A stretch of 64,000 nt of DNA from Coenobita brevimanus (Eukaryota > Arthropoda > Malacostraca > Decapoda > Coenobitidae). Below the pieces are notes generated by a model, which saw only the letters and a list, made by a program, of their open reading frames with translations, was not told the origin of the DNA and ran no database searches. Positions 37,682 to 52,487 of this stretch are shown in pieces (within the stretch, counting starts at the first letter, position 1; each line of letters starts with the position of its first letter). The translations under genes were made by a program, and so were the position numbers. Where the stretch lies: positions 32,203,638 through 32,267,637 of the forward strand of contig CM064732.1 in assembly GCA_032717465.1 (NCBI GenBank), in the 5' to 3' direction.

Positions 37682-40600
37682 TGGGGGTGCCCAACATCCA
37701 CTCGTTCAATGTAGAGTGATGCCATATGAGCTCTACACTGAGTGACAAGCCAAATGGGATTTACTACGCTGGATGGTAATCGTGTAACCGGGGTTGTTTG
37801 CAGGGTTGTGTCCCCCAGATTCCCCTATCCAAAGTCGCTTAATCATGACAGTCATTTCAGAGAGCCTCGGAGGGCCCAATACCTGCCCAGGGCCCCAATC
37901 AAATGGGCAGACTCGCGTGGCCATGTAGAATGTGAGAGGTGTGAATTAGGAGAGCAAAAGGGTGGAAGTGGTTAATGTGTTCAAGAGTGCGAGATATGAT
38001 GTGACGGCATTGTGTGAAACGATGATGAAAGGGTGTGAAGTGGAGGAATGGGAGGTCGTGAAATGTGTAAGATCGGGAATGAATGGGAGAGGAAGATGTA
38101 AGGAAGGAGTTGCTTTGTTGATGAATGAGATGTGGCAGAGTGGAATGAGAGACTACAAATGTGTCAGCTCGAGGTGTATGTATGTCAAGTTCAAGTTTGA
38201 GAAGGCGAAAGTGGCAGTGGTTGTAGCGTATGCACTGTGTGAGGACAGGAATGAGATAGAGAAAGACAGGTTTTGGGATGAGCTGGGTGAAGTAGTGGGA
38301 GAAATGCCCAGGAGCTATAAAGTGGTTGTGATGGGGGATATGAACAGAAGAGTGTGCACTGGTCCTGAGGATGACATAATGGGTTGTTATGGAGTACCAG
38401 GAGAAAATGATAATGGGAATCGACTAAAGGATATGTGTCAAGAGAGGAGGGTGTGCATTTATAATTCGTATTTCAAGCACAATGATGCACATAAATATAC
38501 ATGGTATAAAGGAAACGGGGATCGTGTTGAAAGAAGCCTGATTGATTACATGCTCGTAGAGAGGTTGATGATGGGAATAGTTGATGATATGAGGGCTGTG
38601 AGAGGATGATGTGGTCTGTCAGATCATATGATCGTGGTATGCAAGATCAAGCTGAGAGGAGTGAGGTGGATCAAGAGAGAGATAAGCAGTCAGGGAGAAA
38701 GACTGAAAGTTGAGACGCTGAGGATCAAAGAAATGGCAAATGAGTACAGGACCAAAGTAGAGGATGAGTTAGAATCAGTGAACTGGAATGAACTGGATCT
38801 GGACAGCCTGTGGAATGCATATAGGGATTGCTTAGTTAGGAATGCTAGAGTGGTGTGTGGTGTGGCAAGAGTATCAACAAAAAGGAAGGATACGACAAGG
38901 TGGGATGAGGAGGTTAAGAAAGCGGTGGAGGAAAAGAGGAAGAAGTGGCTGAGGTGGTTACAGGATAGGGGTTCAGTTGAAATATGAACTGAGTATATCG
39001 AGAGCAAGAAGCATGTAAAAAGACTAGTGAAGAGGAAAAAGGAGGAGGTAAATGTTGATCTAGAAAGAAAAATGAATGCAAACTACTCTGAAAATAGGAA
39101 GTTATTCTGGAAAGAGGTGTGGAAATGTAGACGTGAAAACGGAAAGAAATGTGATGGTGTGAAGAATGCAGGTGGTAGATTACTAACCCATGGAGATGAA
39201 GTAAGAACCAGATGGAAAGAACATTTTGAAAGCCTGATGAATGGGAATAGAGAGAGCAGAGCGGCTGTAAACACGATTGGTTTTGGGGGTATGCAGAGAG
39301 GGAATGCAGTGCCAGGAGTCTTGACACTCGCACAGGTGAAGAGCACTGTGAAACGACTGAAAAATGGGAAAGCAGCTGGGGTTGATGAGGTGTATGCAGA
39401 GATGCTTAAGTGTAGTGGGGAGAGTGGAATGAAGTGCTTGTTGGAGATATGTAAGAAGGCATGGATGAATGAAACTGTGCCTGCAGAGCGGAAAAAGGCT
39501 GTGATTGTGCCCCTGTACAAAAATAAAGGTGAGCGAAGTGAGTGCAAGAATCATCGTGGAATAAGTTTATTGAGTGTGGTAGGGAAGGTATATGGAAGAA
39601 TTATTATAGAAAAAGTAAGAGAGATATCAGAAGTCCTAGTGAGTGATGAACAGGGTGGCTTTAGGAGCGGCAGAGAATGTGTGAATCAAGTATTTGCAGT
39701 GAGACAGATAGCAAAGAAGGCTTGTGAGAAGGACCTTAAGGTGTTTATGGCATTCATGGATCTGGAAGAAGCATACAACAAAATAGACAGAGAGGGATTG
39801 TGGAAAGTTTTGCGCATGTATGGTGAAGATGGTAAGCTGCTAGGTGCTGTCGAGAGTTTCTATGATGGTGGCGAAGCATGTGTAAGGGTTAATGGGCATC
39901 TAAGTGAATGGTTCACGATCGGTGTGAGCGTGCAACAAGATTGTGTGATGTCCCCATGGTTGTTCAATAAAAATATGGATGGAGTGATGAGAGAAGTAAA
40001 AACGCGAGTAATGGAGAAAGGGATGGCGTTGGTGATGAATGGTGATAGATGGAATATCTCAAATTTGTTGTATGCTGATGATGCAGTACTGCTTGCAAGT
40101 ACCGGACAAGAATTTGGTTGGCTTGTGCAGAGTTTTGCTGATGTTTGTGAACGTCGTGCCTTGACAGTAAATGGAGAGAAGTGTAAAGTGATGGTTACTG
40201 AGAAAGACGGTGACTCCCAGTGTGATGTCACAATGAATGGAGAGAGACTGGAATTGGTGAGAGAGTTCAAATACTTGGGTACAGTGACAGAAAAGAGAGG
40301 AAAATGTGCAAAAGAAGTTGAAAGTGGAGTGACACAAAGAAGAAAAGTAGCAGGTGCAATGAAGGCCTTGATAAAAAACAGAGGCTTGAGTGTTGCAGCT
40401 GCACGAGACTTACTGTACATGAGGTAGTGTTAGTGCCAACTTTAACGTATGGGTGTGAGACTATGGTGTGGCATGAGAATGAGAAGTCAAGAGTAAGAGC
40501 AGTGGAGATGGGACTGCTGAGGAATGTATGTGGAGTACAGAGGGTAGATAGGATACGAAAAAATGTGATTCGTGAAAGGTGTGGAGTGAGGAAGTCGGTG

Positions 40601-41038
40601 GACATCAGAATCGAAGAGAGTGTCCTGAGATGGTATGGTCATGTTCAGAGAATGGATAACGATAGAGTGGTGAAAAAGGTATACCTGAGCGAATTTGAAG
40701 GAGGGAGGAGGCGAAGTAGGCCACAGAGAAGGTGGAGAGATATGGTGGATGAGTGTTTGAGGAAGAGAGGTTTGGAAGTCGGTGAGGCTAGGGAACTGAC
40801 AAGAGATCGAGCTGGCTGGATGAAAGTTGTGAGGAGAAGTACATGATCAGGGATTCTGGCACCCCTAATGAGCATGGCAGCGTCCAGATTGACTCAATCG
40901 GATATGTGTGAAGCTGCAGAATGTGGTGACTGTTTTTGACATATCCGGTAGAGCCAGGATTCCGGGGGCTTGAATGATGAGTGAATGGAAGTGTGGCCCA
41001 CCCTGCCCTTGGGTGGGAAAGGAGGTCCGGACGATGAT
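37682..41038 (+). mobile_element. RTE-like LINE, family I, nearly full length
   Basis: 5' UTR from 37682, one long coding region for endonuclease and RT, and a 3' UTR ending in GACGATGATGG directly before a TA array. There is no poly(A); a short-repeat tail is typical of RTE-like elements. The fragment at 8872-9586 has the same tail. It is flanked by TA repeats on both sides, so no target duplication is readable. Confidence 0.85.
37925..40846 (+). pseudogene. Endonuclease-reverse transcriptase of RTE-like family I
   Basis: Starts NVRGVN near 37930, the endonuclease N-terminus. Further motifs are VVMGDMNRRV (about 38330) and SLIDYML (about 38545). RT blocks are KNGKAAGVDEVYAEML (about 39365), NHRGISLLSVVGK (about 39550), FMDLEEAYNKIDREGL (about 39755) and LLYADDAVLL (about 40065), so the YADD site is kept. 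The C-terminal block is ESVLRWYGHVQRM (about 40618). Breaks: stops near 37930-37960, TGA at 38607-38609 and 38985-38987, and a frame change at about 40427. The usual GxQQGC block reads VSVQQDCVMSPW. The endonuclease resembles proteins often annotated as craniofacial development protein 2-like. No function is expected as is. Confidence 0.85.

Positions 41039-41130
<92 letters not shown>
41039..41130. repeat. (TA)n array
   Basis: About 90 bp TA after the RTE-like 3' tail. Confidence 0.95.
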
Positions 41131-44242
<3,112 letters not shown>

Positions 44243-44394
44243 CTACGGACAACTATTTGTTTGCTTCATTCTAGGTGCAGTTTGGCACTGAAGGCTTAAG
44301 TACTGCTTCCAGGTGGTGCTACGGACAACTATTTGTTTGCTTCATTCTAGGTGCAGTTTGGCACTGAAGGCTTAAGTACTGCTTCCAGGTGGTG
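44243..44394 (+). repeat. Perfect 76 bp tandem duplication
   Basis: The unit from CTACGGACAACTATTTG to TTCCAGGTGGTG occurs twice in succession without visible differences, so it is very recent or an assembly duplication. Confidence 0.85.
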
Positions 44395-44720
44395 CCTTCC
44401 ATTGTTGTGCTTATATCCTGGTCCTGTAGTGGTGTAATAACATAAGGGCGACCCTCTCGCACTCTTTCGACACAACCCGAGTCCAACCACTTCCAAGTAC
44501 TGAGTGACAGTCTCTCGCCAATCCAAACCTCATGCTCCCCACACTCCTCACTCAGCGATTCGTGTGGTATCAGAAAATGATTTCAATTATTTCATTCCCC
44601 CTCCCTTAATATAAATGTATTGTTTTGAAACTGGTTTATGTTATAAATTAATGAATTATCTTCCTAATGAACGAAAAAATCTAAAAAAAAGAAAAAGGGA
44701 ATTACCATAGTGTATCTGAA

Positions 44721-45188
44721 ATGATACCAGCAGACAACGACACGACACCCCCAGGAGGCGACAACAGGCAGATAGATGCAGCGTATGGGGTGTCCATACC
44801 ATATGGCCACAAGTCCCGGGTAGCCGCGTGCCCCTACTTCCCGGAACAGACCCGACCTGTACTCCTCAGCCTGGGTGCACTACCTTCTCGCCAGCCAGGC
44901 CTGCATCGGGATTGGGGTGGAGCTGGACCTTATTCTCTTTACAGTCCCTTGGAGATGGGCTCAAGCCGCTCCATGTTAGAGACGGCCTCCAGCCGCTCCA
45001 CATCAGAGATGGCCTCCAACTGCTCCACATCAGAGATGGCCCCCAGCCACTCCTCAGAAGAGACAGCCTCAAGCCACTCCACAAACGAGACAGCCTCAAG
45101 CTGCTCCTCAAAAGACACAGCCTCAAGCTGCTCCTCAAAAGACACAGCCTCAAGCTGCTCCTCAAAAGAAACAGCCTCAAGCTGCTAA
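44721..45188 (+). other. Open frame with Ser/Thr-rich repeats, no function assigned
   Basis: 155 codons from ATG at 44721. The first ~75 residues are non-repetitive and Pro/Gly-rich. The rest is a 9-residue repeat of the type TASSCSSKD produced by a 27 bp DNA minisatellite. The opposite strand is open over the same repeat, as expected for a 3n-length unit, so openness is not evidence of coding. I recognise no domain. Confidence 0.3.
44952..45187 (+). repeat. 27 bp minisatellite, about nine units
   Basis: Units resemble GCCTCAAGCTGCTCCTCAA plus GAGACA-like words. Left units are more diverged than the last three, which are almost identical. Confidence 0.85.
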
Positions 45189-45927
45189 CCTTCTGAGACT
45201 GCCTCCAGCCGCTCCACCAGGGCTACCTGCAGGGTCTGTAGCAGTCCTGAGGACAAGACACCGGTGACGGCCTCCTGCCGTGCCTGCAGATGAGAAATGG
45301 CCTCCAGCCGCTCTATGCCCGCACGTCATCCTCCCGCATCCACCTGCTGAAGTACCAGTCTCCAGCCAGAGAGTCCACCACTGACGGCCTGGTGGCAGGG
45401 CCCTGTATTGTCCCCGAGGCTATTCTCCCTGCAGCCGGCCCCTGAGGAGGACCTGCCCCTGACAGACCCCTCCCTGGAACGATGCTCCTGATGGCTAAGA
45501 TCAAGTCAGTGCACCCCCCCCCTCAGTGATCATAACAAGTTGGACATAAGAACTCTCATGTGACCCGAAGCCAGTGTTTCTAGAGAATGTATATAAATAA
45601 TAACCCCGAGGCAACTAGAATCATACTGTGAACTGTACCACCCCATATCGTGAACTGTACCACCCTGAATTGTGAACTGTGACTGTATCCTGCGAGATAT
45701 GCTCACCCCTTTTCAGCAGCCCAAGAACTGATGAATCAGAAATATTGTGAGACATCTTATTGTCCTTGTGTACGCTTAGTGAATATACGTGTAAGGTGTT
45801 GCCTTGAATTTTTATGCCCTGTTCCTCCTATATTTGTAGTATCGCCCCGGTCTTGAAAAGAACCCAATACTAGGTCAGGAGTTCTTAGGACGGGAAGCCT
45901 CCCTAAAAACACCAAGCATAACAGTAT

Positions 45928-46898
45928 CATTCACTTATTTATTCAGTGCTCATTTGCTCACAGACACAAACATTTCGGCAATGATTACTGAATAATGTAG
46001 AGCATTAATCTGCGATCCATTTCGTAAAAAAATGACACTTCTAGCTATACTAGAAACATTTTTATGGCATAGGGAATAACAATAGTTGTTTATCACGCCT
46101 AGCCGCTCTGAGTGAACTGTTTCGTATTATTTCATTCTCGCCCGCCCAGACCTCACGCTCCCCACATTCCTCACTCAGTGATTTGTGCGGCATCGGAAAA
46201 TGATTACAATCATTTCATTCCCCTGCCCTAATTTTTAACTGTATTGTTATGGAACTGATACATGTTGCAAATGAATGAATGCCTTCCTAATGAATGAAAA
46301 AGAAATAAAGGATATAAAACACCATACTTTATGGTTCAGTAATGTATTCATTTACTCACTGACATATAAACAGTACTCACACTGTATTTTTTTCACAACA
46401 ACAAATTGTTGTGAAAAATATACAGTGCGACTGCTGTATATATGTCAGTGAGTAAATGAATACATTACTGAAGAATAAAGTATGGTGTCTTATATCTTTT
46501 TTTTTTTTTTTTTCATTCATTAGGAAGAGCATTTATTCGCTTGTAACGAATCAGTTTCATAACAATACAGTTAAAAATTAGGTCAGGGGAATGAAATGAT
46601 TGGAATCATTTTTCGATGCCGCACAAATCACTGAGTGAGAAATGTGGGGAGCGTGAGGTCTGGGCGGGCGGGAATGAAATAATACGAAACAGTTCACTCA
46701 GAGGGGCCAGGCGTGATGAAGGACTCGTGTTCTTCCATATGCTGTAAAAAATATTCTAGTATAGCTGGAAGTGTCATTTTATACGAAATAGATCGCAGAT
46801 AAATGCTCTACATTTTTTTTAATCATTGCTGAAATATTTATATGTGTGAGTAAATGTGCACTGAATAAATAAGTGAATGATGCAATTTGATAATTTCT
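45928..46898. repeat. ~480 bp-arm palindrome
   Basis: 45928-46408 matches the reverse complement of 46416-46898. Landmarks on both arms are TTCACTTATTTATTCAGTGC, TGAGTGAACTGTTTCGTATT, TAATTTTTAACTGTATTGTT and TTCACAACAA at the centre. The spacer is under 10 bp, so a single strand could form a long hairpin. Identity is high but imperfect, which argues against a simple assembly mirror. Confidence 0.85.
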
Positions 46899-46984
46899 TT
46901 CTTTTTTAGATTTTTTTCGTTCATTACGAAGATCAAACACCAAATTGTTGTGAAAAAAAAAAAAAATACAGCAAATTATATAGC

Positions 46985-47115
46985 TGGACTCAGTCTACGT
47001 CGAAAGAATGTGAGCGGTTGATTTAACTTGGACGAATCCTGAGTCAAAAGAGTGCAAGTGGTTGGATTTCACTTGGACGAATCCTGCGTCAAAAGAGTGT
47101 GAGCGGTTGGATTCT
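46985..47115. repeat. Three-unit ~45 bp tandem repeat
   Basis: Units contain GTGAGCGGTTG, ACTTGGACGAATCCTG and GTCAAAAGAGTG. A related single unit lies inverted at about 44455-44500. Confidence 0.8.
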
Positions 47116-48744
47116 TCAGCGGGCCCCTGAGTTTGAAAGGGTTAACAATTTGTGTTGTCCGTTGTGCCTTCCTCCCGAAATCGCCTAATTCACCGTTTAC
47201 ACCGAATATTTGCATTATCTGTTCCTTATTCTCCCTTCACTATATAAAGGTAGATGATACCCTGTAACTTTAGTAGTTGGGTGTATGTAGCTTTCTTTCT
47301 TCATTCCGAGGTATGCTTGATGTTTTGTGGTTAGAAGGAAGAAGTAACGACCAGACGATCTTCACCTGACAAAATATGATTCTCATTTCGTTACTCTGTT
47401 GCAGCGATATTCGATATTCGCAAACCGATGTTAAGGTTTCGAAATTTCATTATTTCTATTTATACCATCATCCTATCACCAGCAGATATGAAGGTTGATG
47501 AAGTCAGGCTAGCCAACCACGAATAAGTAACTGTGGTAGTCCTGTCATAATGTTTGATGCATTACACTTAACCTTTGGAGAGAACCACACGACTTCTGTC
47601 TTTGATTGTCCATCCTACCCAGGTCAGCTGAGGTTTGGATTCAAAGGTCAGGTCACATGACATTTACTTGGAAGTCAGATTAAACATTAATGATAAATTG
47701 CATAGTCGCATAGATATACAGGCTATTTAACTCTCATGATATATAAAGACAACTGCTCTTGCAAAATTTAGCTCAACACCATCTTGTAATGTTATATTCT
47801 CACTGTTTCTAGACGACTTTCTTTCACTTGAACTGAGAGAAAAAGACACAGCCTTCATTAACTGCTTCAGCACAAATAGACTTTCCAAGCTGAAGAAAAT
47901 CGTTTGTGTATTACAAGAATACTGAAAAAGAAAATGAACTCCATGATTTATATTTTCATAATTCTAGTAAAATGTAAAGCAACTTGCCACCAGACAAATA
48001 GCAACCACCAGACAAATAGCACCTTCTGACTGGTAATTTTGTTAATAACAATCTGGATAATACATATACACAGTAAAAAATACAGCATTCGTTGACTACA
48101 TAAATCAGTCGCTGTGGCATAATCTTCAGATTGGCCTTTAAATTCCTGTGTGACCCAATCAACATCTTTATCTTCAATACATTCTGCTCGGGTACATTCA
48201 AGACATTCTAGGGTCAATGGACACCAATCAGGTCAGCTTAGGACCACCCAGATCTCTCTGGGTTCATCCAAGCTATCCACATTCATTTTGGTTCAGGTTG
48301 GTTCAGGTCAATTCAGGGCCATTCAGGTCCTTCCACAACAAATTAGAGGTATATAGGTCATTATCATACATTCGGGTTTAGTCAAGTAAGAGTTTTTCGT
48401 TTGCAATTAGGTTCATTCAGGCCCAGCAAAATTTATTCGGGTCCTGTATATCTAATCAGATTTACTATGATTGGCGCAAGACCTGTCAGGTGCAGTCCCT
48501 TACATCACGTTCACTTCCATCCATCAAGGTCATCTTATATCATTTTGAGTTTTTCCCTTCATTTCAGACTGGATTAAGTCAAGGCAAATATTTCAGCTGA
48601 GTTTTACTCATATTTGGTCTCTTCAGATTTTCTCATGTTTCATTTCTGGTCCATCCATTCAATGAGCAGTGTAATATAATTCGGGCATGTCCATAAAGAA
48701 GCTTGTCAATAATCAGCCATATCAATAACCTGGTTTCCAAAGTC
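47116..48744. other. No gene recognised; degenerate TTCAGGTC words at 48200-48440
   Basis: An 18 bp tandem duplication (CACCAGACAAATAGCA-type) lies at about 47987-48022. From 48200 to 48440 the words TTCAGGTC, TTCGGGTC and AGGTCA recur at irregular distances. No coding region is supported. Confidence 0.5.
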
Positions 48745-48872
48745 TGAAAAAGCAGGTCTTTAAGTTTTTGTCTAAGTCGCTTTCGGTGCTGGTCCTCCAT
48801 CACTTCCCCCCTATGACATGCTCATGGCTGACATTAAAATTTCTTCAGCTGATGTATTTTCTGCCATCACTA
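48745..48872 (+). mobile_element. LINE (Jockey/CR1/I-like), third copy, 5' piece
   Basis: Matches about 30405-30515 of the inner LINE (shared GCTGACATTAAAATTTCTTC and GATGTATTTTCTGCCATCAC) and is continued without loss at 52816-54401. The TA-flanked insertion at 48873-52815 separates the two pieces. Confidence 0.82.
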
Positions 48873-49005
48873 TGGTCCTTTCGCAGCAAGAAGTCCGTTC
48901 AGGGGGTGGCAGAAGTCGGAATTCCCCCGAGTGCGACGTTGTCAATTTGACCACCAATTATCGGATTATCACTCTGTCTCCCTACCTGCCCCCATCACAC
49001 CTGTT

Positions 49006-49008
<3 letters not shown>

Positions 49009-49044
<36 letters not shown>

Positions 49045-49045
49045 T
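49009..49045. repeat. (TC)n and (TATC)n at the 3' end of the RTE-like element
   Basis: Read on the minus strand, the element ends GGCAAT followed by (GATA)n then (GA)n; the GA part also occurs at the partner position 52434-52482 of the host element. Confidence 0.85.
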
Positions 49046-52000
49046 GCCAGACGCCTCAATCCCGTTTGGGGTGGCCACAAACAAATCGCCTCCAAGTCGC
49101 CCTGTCCCCCGCCATTTCACTGCCCTGCTCCCAACTCACACCCACCTCTCTCATATACCTCTCCACCCCATCCCTCCATCTCATCCTCGGCCTCCCCCTC
49201 CCTCTTCCCCCCTCCACCTCACTCACATACACTCTCTTCGTCAGTCTTTCACCCTCCATCCTCTCCACATGGCCAAACCACCTCAGTGTGTTCCTCATAA
49301 CGCTTCCTATCACATCCACATCCACACCACAACGCTTCTTTATATCCTCATTCGTCAGCCTGTCTCTCCATGTGACTCCACAGGCTCCTCTTAAATAACT
49401 CATTTCCACTGCTCTCACTCTTGACTTGTGTCCTTCCAACAATGTCCAAGCTTCACTTCCGTACGTTAGAGTTGGTATCACAATACTGTCATGTAGTAAC
49501 TTTTTCACTTCCATGCTCACTTCCCTGTTTCTTATCACTGCTTTCAAGGAACCAGCAACCTTTCTTCCCTGCTGTACCCTTTCAAGCACTTCACCCTCCA
49601 AACCTCCGTCCTTACTCATCACACTACCCAAATACTTAAACGTACTCACATTTTCCAATTCCTCACCATCTAACCTCGCTGTACATTCACTAACTTCACC
49701 TCTCTCAAAGTCCATCACTTTACTCTTCCCTACATTCACCTTTAGGTTCCGTTTCTTACACACTCTCTCATACTCATCCACCAAGCCTTGCAGCTCCCCT
49801 TCGTCTTCACTCAACAACACAGTATCATCTGCAAACAACAGTACAGGGAGTTTCCAAACACTATCCTCTCTCACCCGGGCCACTCCAACATCCACTACCC
49901 TACCTTGTACCTCATTTATTACCCCATCCATGTACAGACTGAACAACCATGGAGACATGACACATCCCTGTTTCAAATCAATTTTCAAAGAGAAAAATTC
50001 ACTTAGTTCACCATCCACACGCACTGCAGCCTTCGCACCATCATACATACTCTTCACAGCATTCAACAACTTCCCATCTACTCCATATATTCTTAACACT
50101 TTCCACAATCCTTGTCTATCCACCGTGTCATATGCTTTCTCCAAATCCATGAAAGCCGCATACAACTTCTTTCCCTTCTCTAGAAACTTTTTCACTAAAG
50201 ATCTAAGAATGAATATCTGATCTACACAACCTCTTCCCTTCCTAAAGCCTCCCTGTTCTTCTCCAACTAATTTCTCTGTTCTTTCTCTAACTCTGTCTAT
50301 AAGTATCCTACCATACACTTTTCCTATAATACTAAGAAGACAAATGCCCCTATGATTACCACACACTTCTTTTTCCCCTTTTCCTTTGTACAAGGGAATA
50401 ATTATACCTGACTTCCAATCCTCCAGGACTCTACCTTCCTCCCAGGCCAATCTGCACATCTTCCACATCCATTCTACTACTATCTCTCCCCCATGCTTCA
50501 GCATTTCACCACACACTCCATCAATTCCTGGGGCTTTCCCCGATTTAACTTTCTTCATTGCTTCCACAACTTCTATCCTACTGATTTCTTCCTGTCTTCT
50601 CACCTCCCTCCTTCTCCCAGCCATTCCCCAGCCACTTATACTCGCATTACTTCCATCCTCTACGTTCAACAATTCCTTAAAGTGTTCTCTCCATCTGCTC
50701 ACTTTTTCTCCCTTCTCCACTAGTAATCTACCATTTTTATCTTTCACTCCCCTGCTAACTTCACTTCCACCCTGTCTTACTCTTTTCACTTCTCTCCAGA
50801 ACATTTTCTTACAGTCCCTCCACTTTACACTCAAATTCCTTCCAAATTCCTCATCCACTCTCTTCTTACTCTCTCTTACTAATCTTTTCACCTCTCTCTT
50901 CCTTTCCACATATAACTCTCTCTTACGCCTCTCAACTTCTTCCACGCCCCTATTTCTCACCCATTCATTGTATGCTTTCTTCTTTTGTGCCACTGCCTGT
51001 TTCACCTCTTCAGTCCACCACGCTGTTCCTTGCACCCCCCTCCGCCTTCTCTTCCTTCCACACACCACATCACATGCTGCACATATTTATTTTGTAAATA
51101 TCTTACACACACCTTCCAAGTCTCCCATCTGCTCCAATTCATATTTGCCCAATCGTTCCTCCACTTCTCTCTTATACTCTGCCTTTTTCTCATCCTCTTG
51201 TAACCTTTCCACTCTCCTTGCAACTACTCCTTCCTCTCGTCTTTCCCTTCTTCTATTCCTCCATCTCATTTGCATCCTAATTCTGGCCACCACCAAGTAG
51301 TGGTCAGAAAGTCCACTCCCCCAACCTCTATACACTCTTGCATCCTTTACACATCTTCGCATCCTTTCATCCACACACACATAATCAATCATTGCCTTCC
51401 TTTCATTCAGTTCACCACCCATCCTTCTCATCACTCGCCATGTATACCTGTGGATCATTTTATGCCTGAAGAGGGTATTGGCTATCACCAACCCCCTCCC
51501 AGCACAAATGTCCACTAACGCACTCCCATTCTCATCTATCTCAGCAGGCACACCCCACTCACCAACTATTCCATCCACCTTCACATTACCAACTTTACCA
51601 TTCATATCACCAATCAAAAACACTCTCTCATTCCTTCCAAACTTTTCCATGCACGTTTCCACATTTGTCCAGAACTCTTCTCTCACTCTTCTAGCACGAT
51701 CTTGCGTTGGCGCATACACACACACAATCGCCCACATTTGTATTCCAACTTTCAACTTTACCCACACAATCCTTGACCCAACTGATCCATACTGTCTTAT
51801 GCTCTTCTTCCATCTTTTACTCACAACTATACACACTCCTTCCTTTGCCCTCTGATTCTCATCTACTTCTGCACATATACCCCATCCATACTCCCATTCT
51901 CTCACACTTTCTCCTCTCCATTTTGTTTCAGTTATTCCACATACATCCAGTTTCGCACCCTCAAGCACCTGGACAATCTCTCTCTCTTTCACCTCATCAT

Positions 52001-52216
52001 TCGCTCCTCTTACATTCCATGTACTCATTACCAAGTCCTTTGTCCGGTCCTGGGTCATCATCGTTTGGTCAGTCCTTGTCCGAGGCTTCTTGTTTGTTTT
52101 TTTAGTTAGTTGTTTTCCGGGGAGGGGCACTAACCCTCCGCCAACCCTTTTAGTCGCCTTTTACGACAAGCAGGGATACTGGGGGAGTATTCTTGAAAAC
52201 CCCCCTACCCCCAGGG

Positions 52217-52217
<1 letters not shown>
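49046..52217 (-). mobile_element. RTE-like LINE, family II, full length and almost intact
   Basis: Minus strand from a 5' UTR starting near 52217 (CCCCTGGGGGTAGGGG) through a single coding region to a 3' end GGCGTCTGGCAAT plus GATA repeats. Family members in this window are the fragments at 22735-24103 and 57447-58965 and the short derivative at 54470-54625. Confidence 0.9.
49056..52130 (-). pseudogene. Endonuclease-reverse transcriptase of RTE-like family II, one stop codon
   Basis: About 1025 codons in one frame, interrupted only by TAA at 51087-51089. N-terminal endonuclease: MSTWNVRGAND (about 52018), ITETKWRGE, LIGDMNGKVG (about 51610) and LSDHYLVVARI (about 51300), the catalytic N, E, D and SDH set. 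RT: KSGKAPGIDGVCGEML (about 50540), NHRGICLLSIIGK, GGFRKGRGCVDQIF, MDLEKAYDTVDRQGLW (about 50145), LKQGCVMSPWLFSLYMDG (about 49980) and LLFADDTVLLSEDE (about 49830). The C-terminal block is LRWFGHVERMEG and RGRPRMRWRDGVERY. All catalytic motifs are intact. The stop lies between endonuclease and RT in a non-catalytic linker, so the copy looks recently active. Start codon not certain. Confidence 0.88.
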
Positions 52218-52262
<45 letters not shown>

Positions 52263-52280
52263 TATATATATATATATATT
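52218..52280. repeat. (TA)n array at the 5' edge of the RTE-like element
   Basis: TA dinucleotides with an AATTA interruption. Confidence 0.93.
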
Positions 52281-52428
52281 TATTATTCATTTTCAATTTT
52301 TTTTCCACACCACTTATGAGGTAAAAGTCTAGGCGCGTTTTATTTTTAAGAGGTTTCCCCTGTAGGCCTAATCCTCTCTCTAATCTTTAATCATAATCTT
52401 CTTCGTCATTAGAACTTTCTGTTATATT

Positions 52429-52433
<5 letters not shown>

Positions 52434-52482
<49 letters not shown>
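52434..52482. repeat. (GA)n microsatellite
   Basis: About 48 bp GA, inside the right half of the TA-flanked element. Confidence 0.95.

Positions 52483-52487
<5 letters not shown>

Larger units (their letters stand above)
44450..47115. mobile_element. Foldback-like element with satellite ends
   Basis: The left end (44450-44700) contains CGCACTCTTTCGACAC and then a block starting CTCACGCTCCCCACA-like sequence and ending near TTCCTAATGAA. The right end read on the minus strand (47115 down to about 46500) has the same order: a GTCAAAAGAGTGT/GTCGAAAGAATGT satellite and then the same block. An additional copy of the block sits in direct orientation at 46076-46320. This is the arrangement of a foldback transposon, with inverted ends made partly of short tandem repeats. 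No transposase is visible and the coding frame inside is repeat-derived. Confidence 0.55.

Noticed and set aside
39083..40420. Minus-strand frames of 120-186 codons
   Set aside because: Antisense shadows of the RTE-like RT at 39027-40427.
48200..48640. Possible extra AGGTCA response-element cluster
   Set aside because: The words are mostly TTCAGGTC at irregular distances with no constant spacer, unlike the DR4 repeats.
49426..51300. Plus-strand frames of 264 and 304 codons
   Set aside because: Antisense shadows of the minus-strand RTE-like coding region; the opposite-strand shadow at 57781-58575 has the same sequence.
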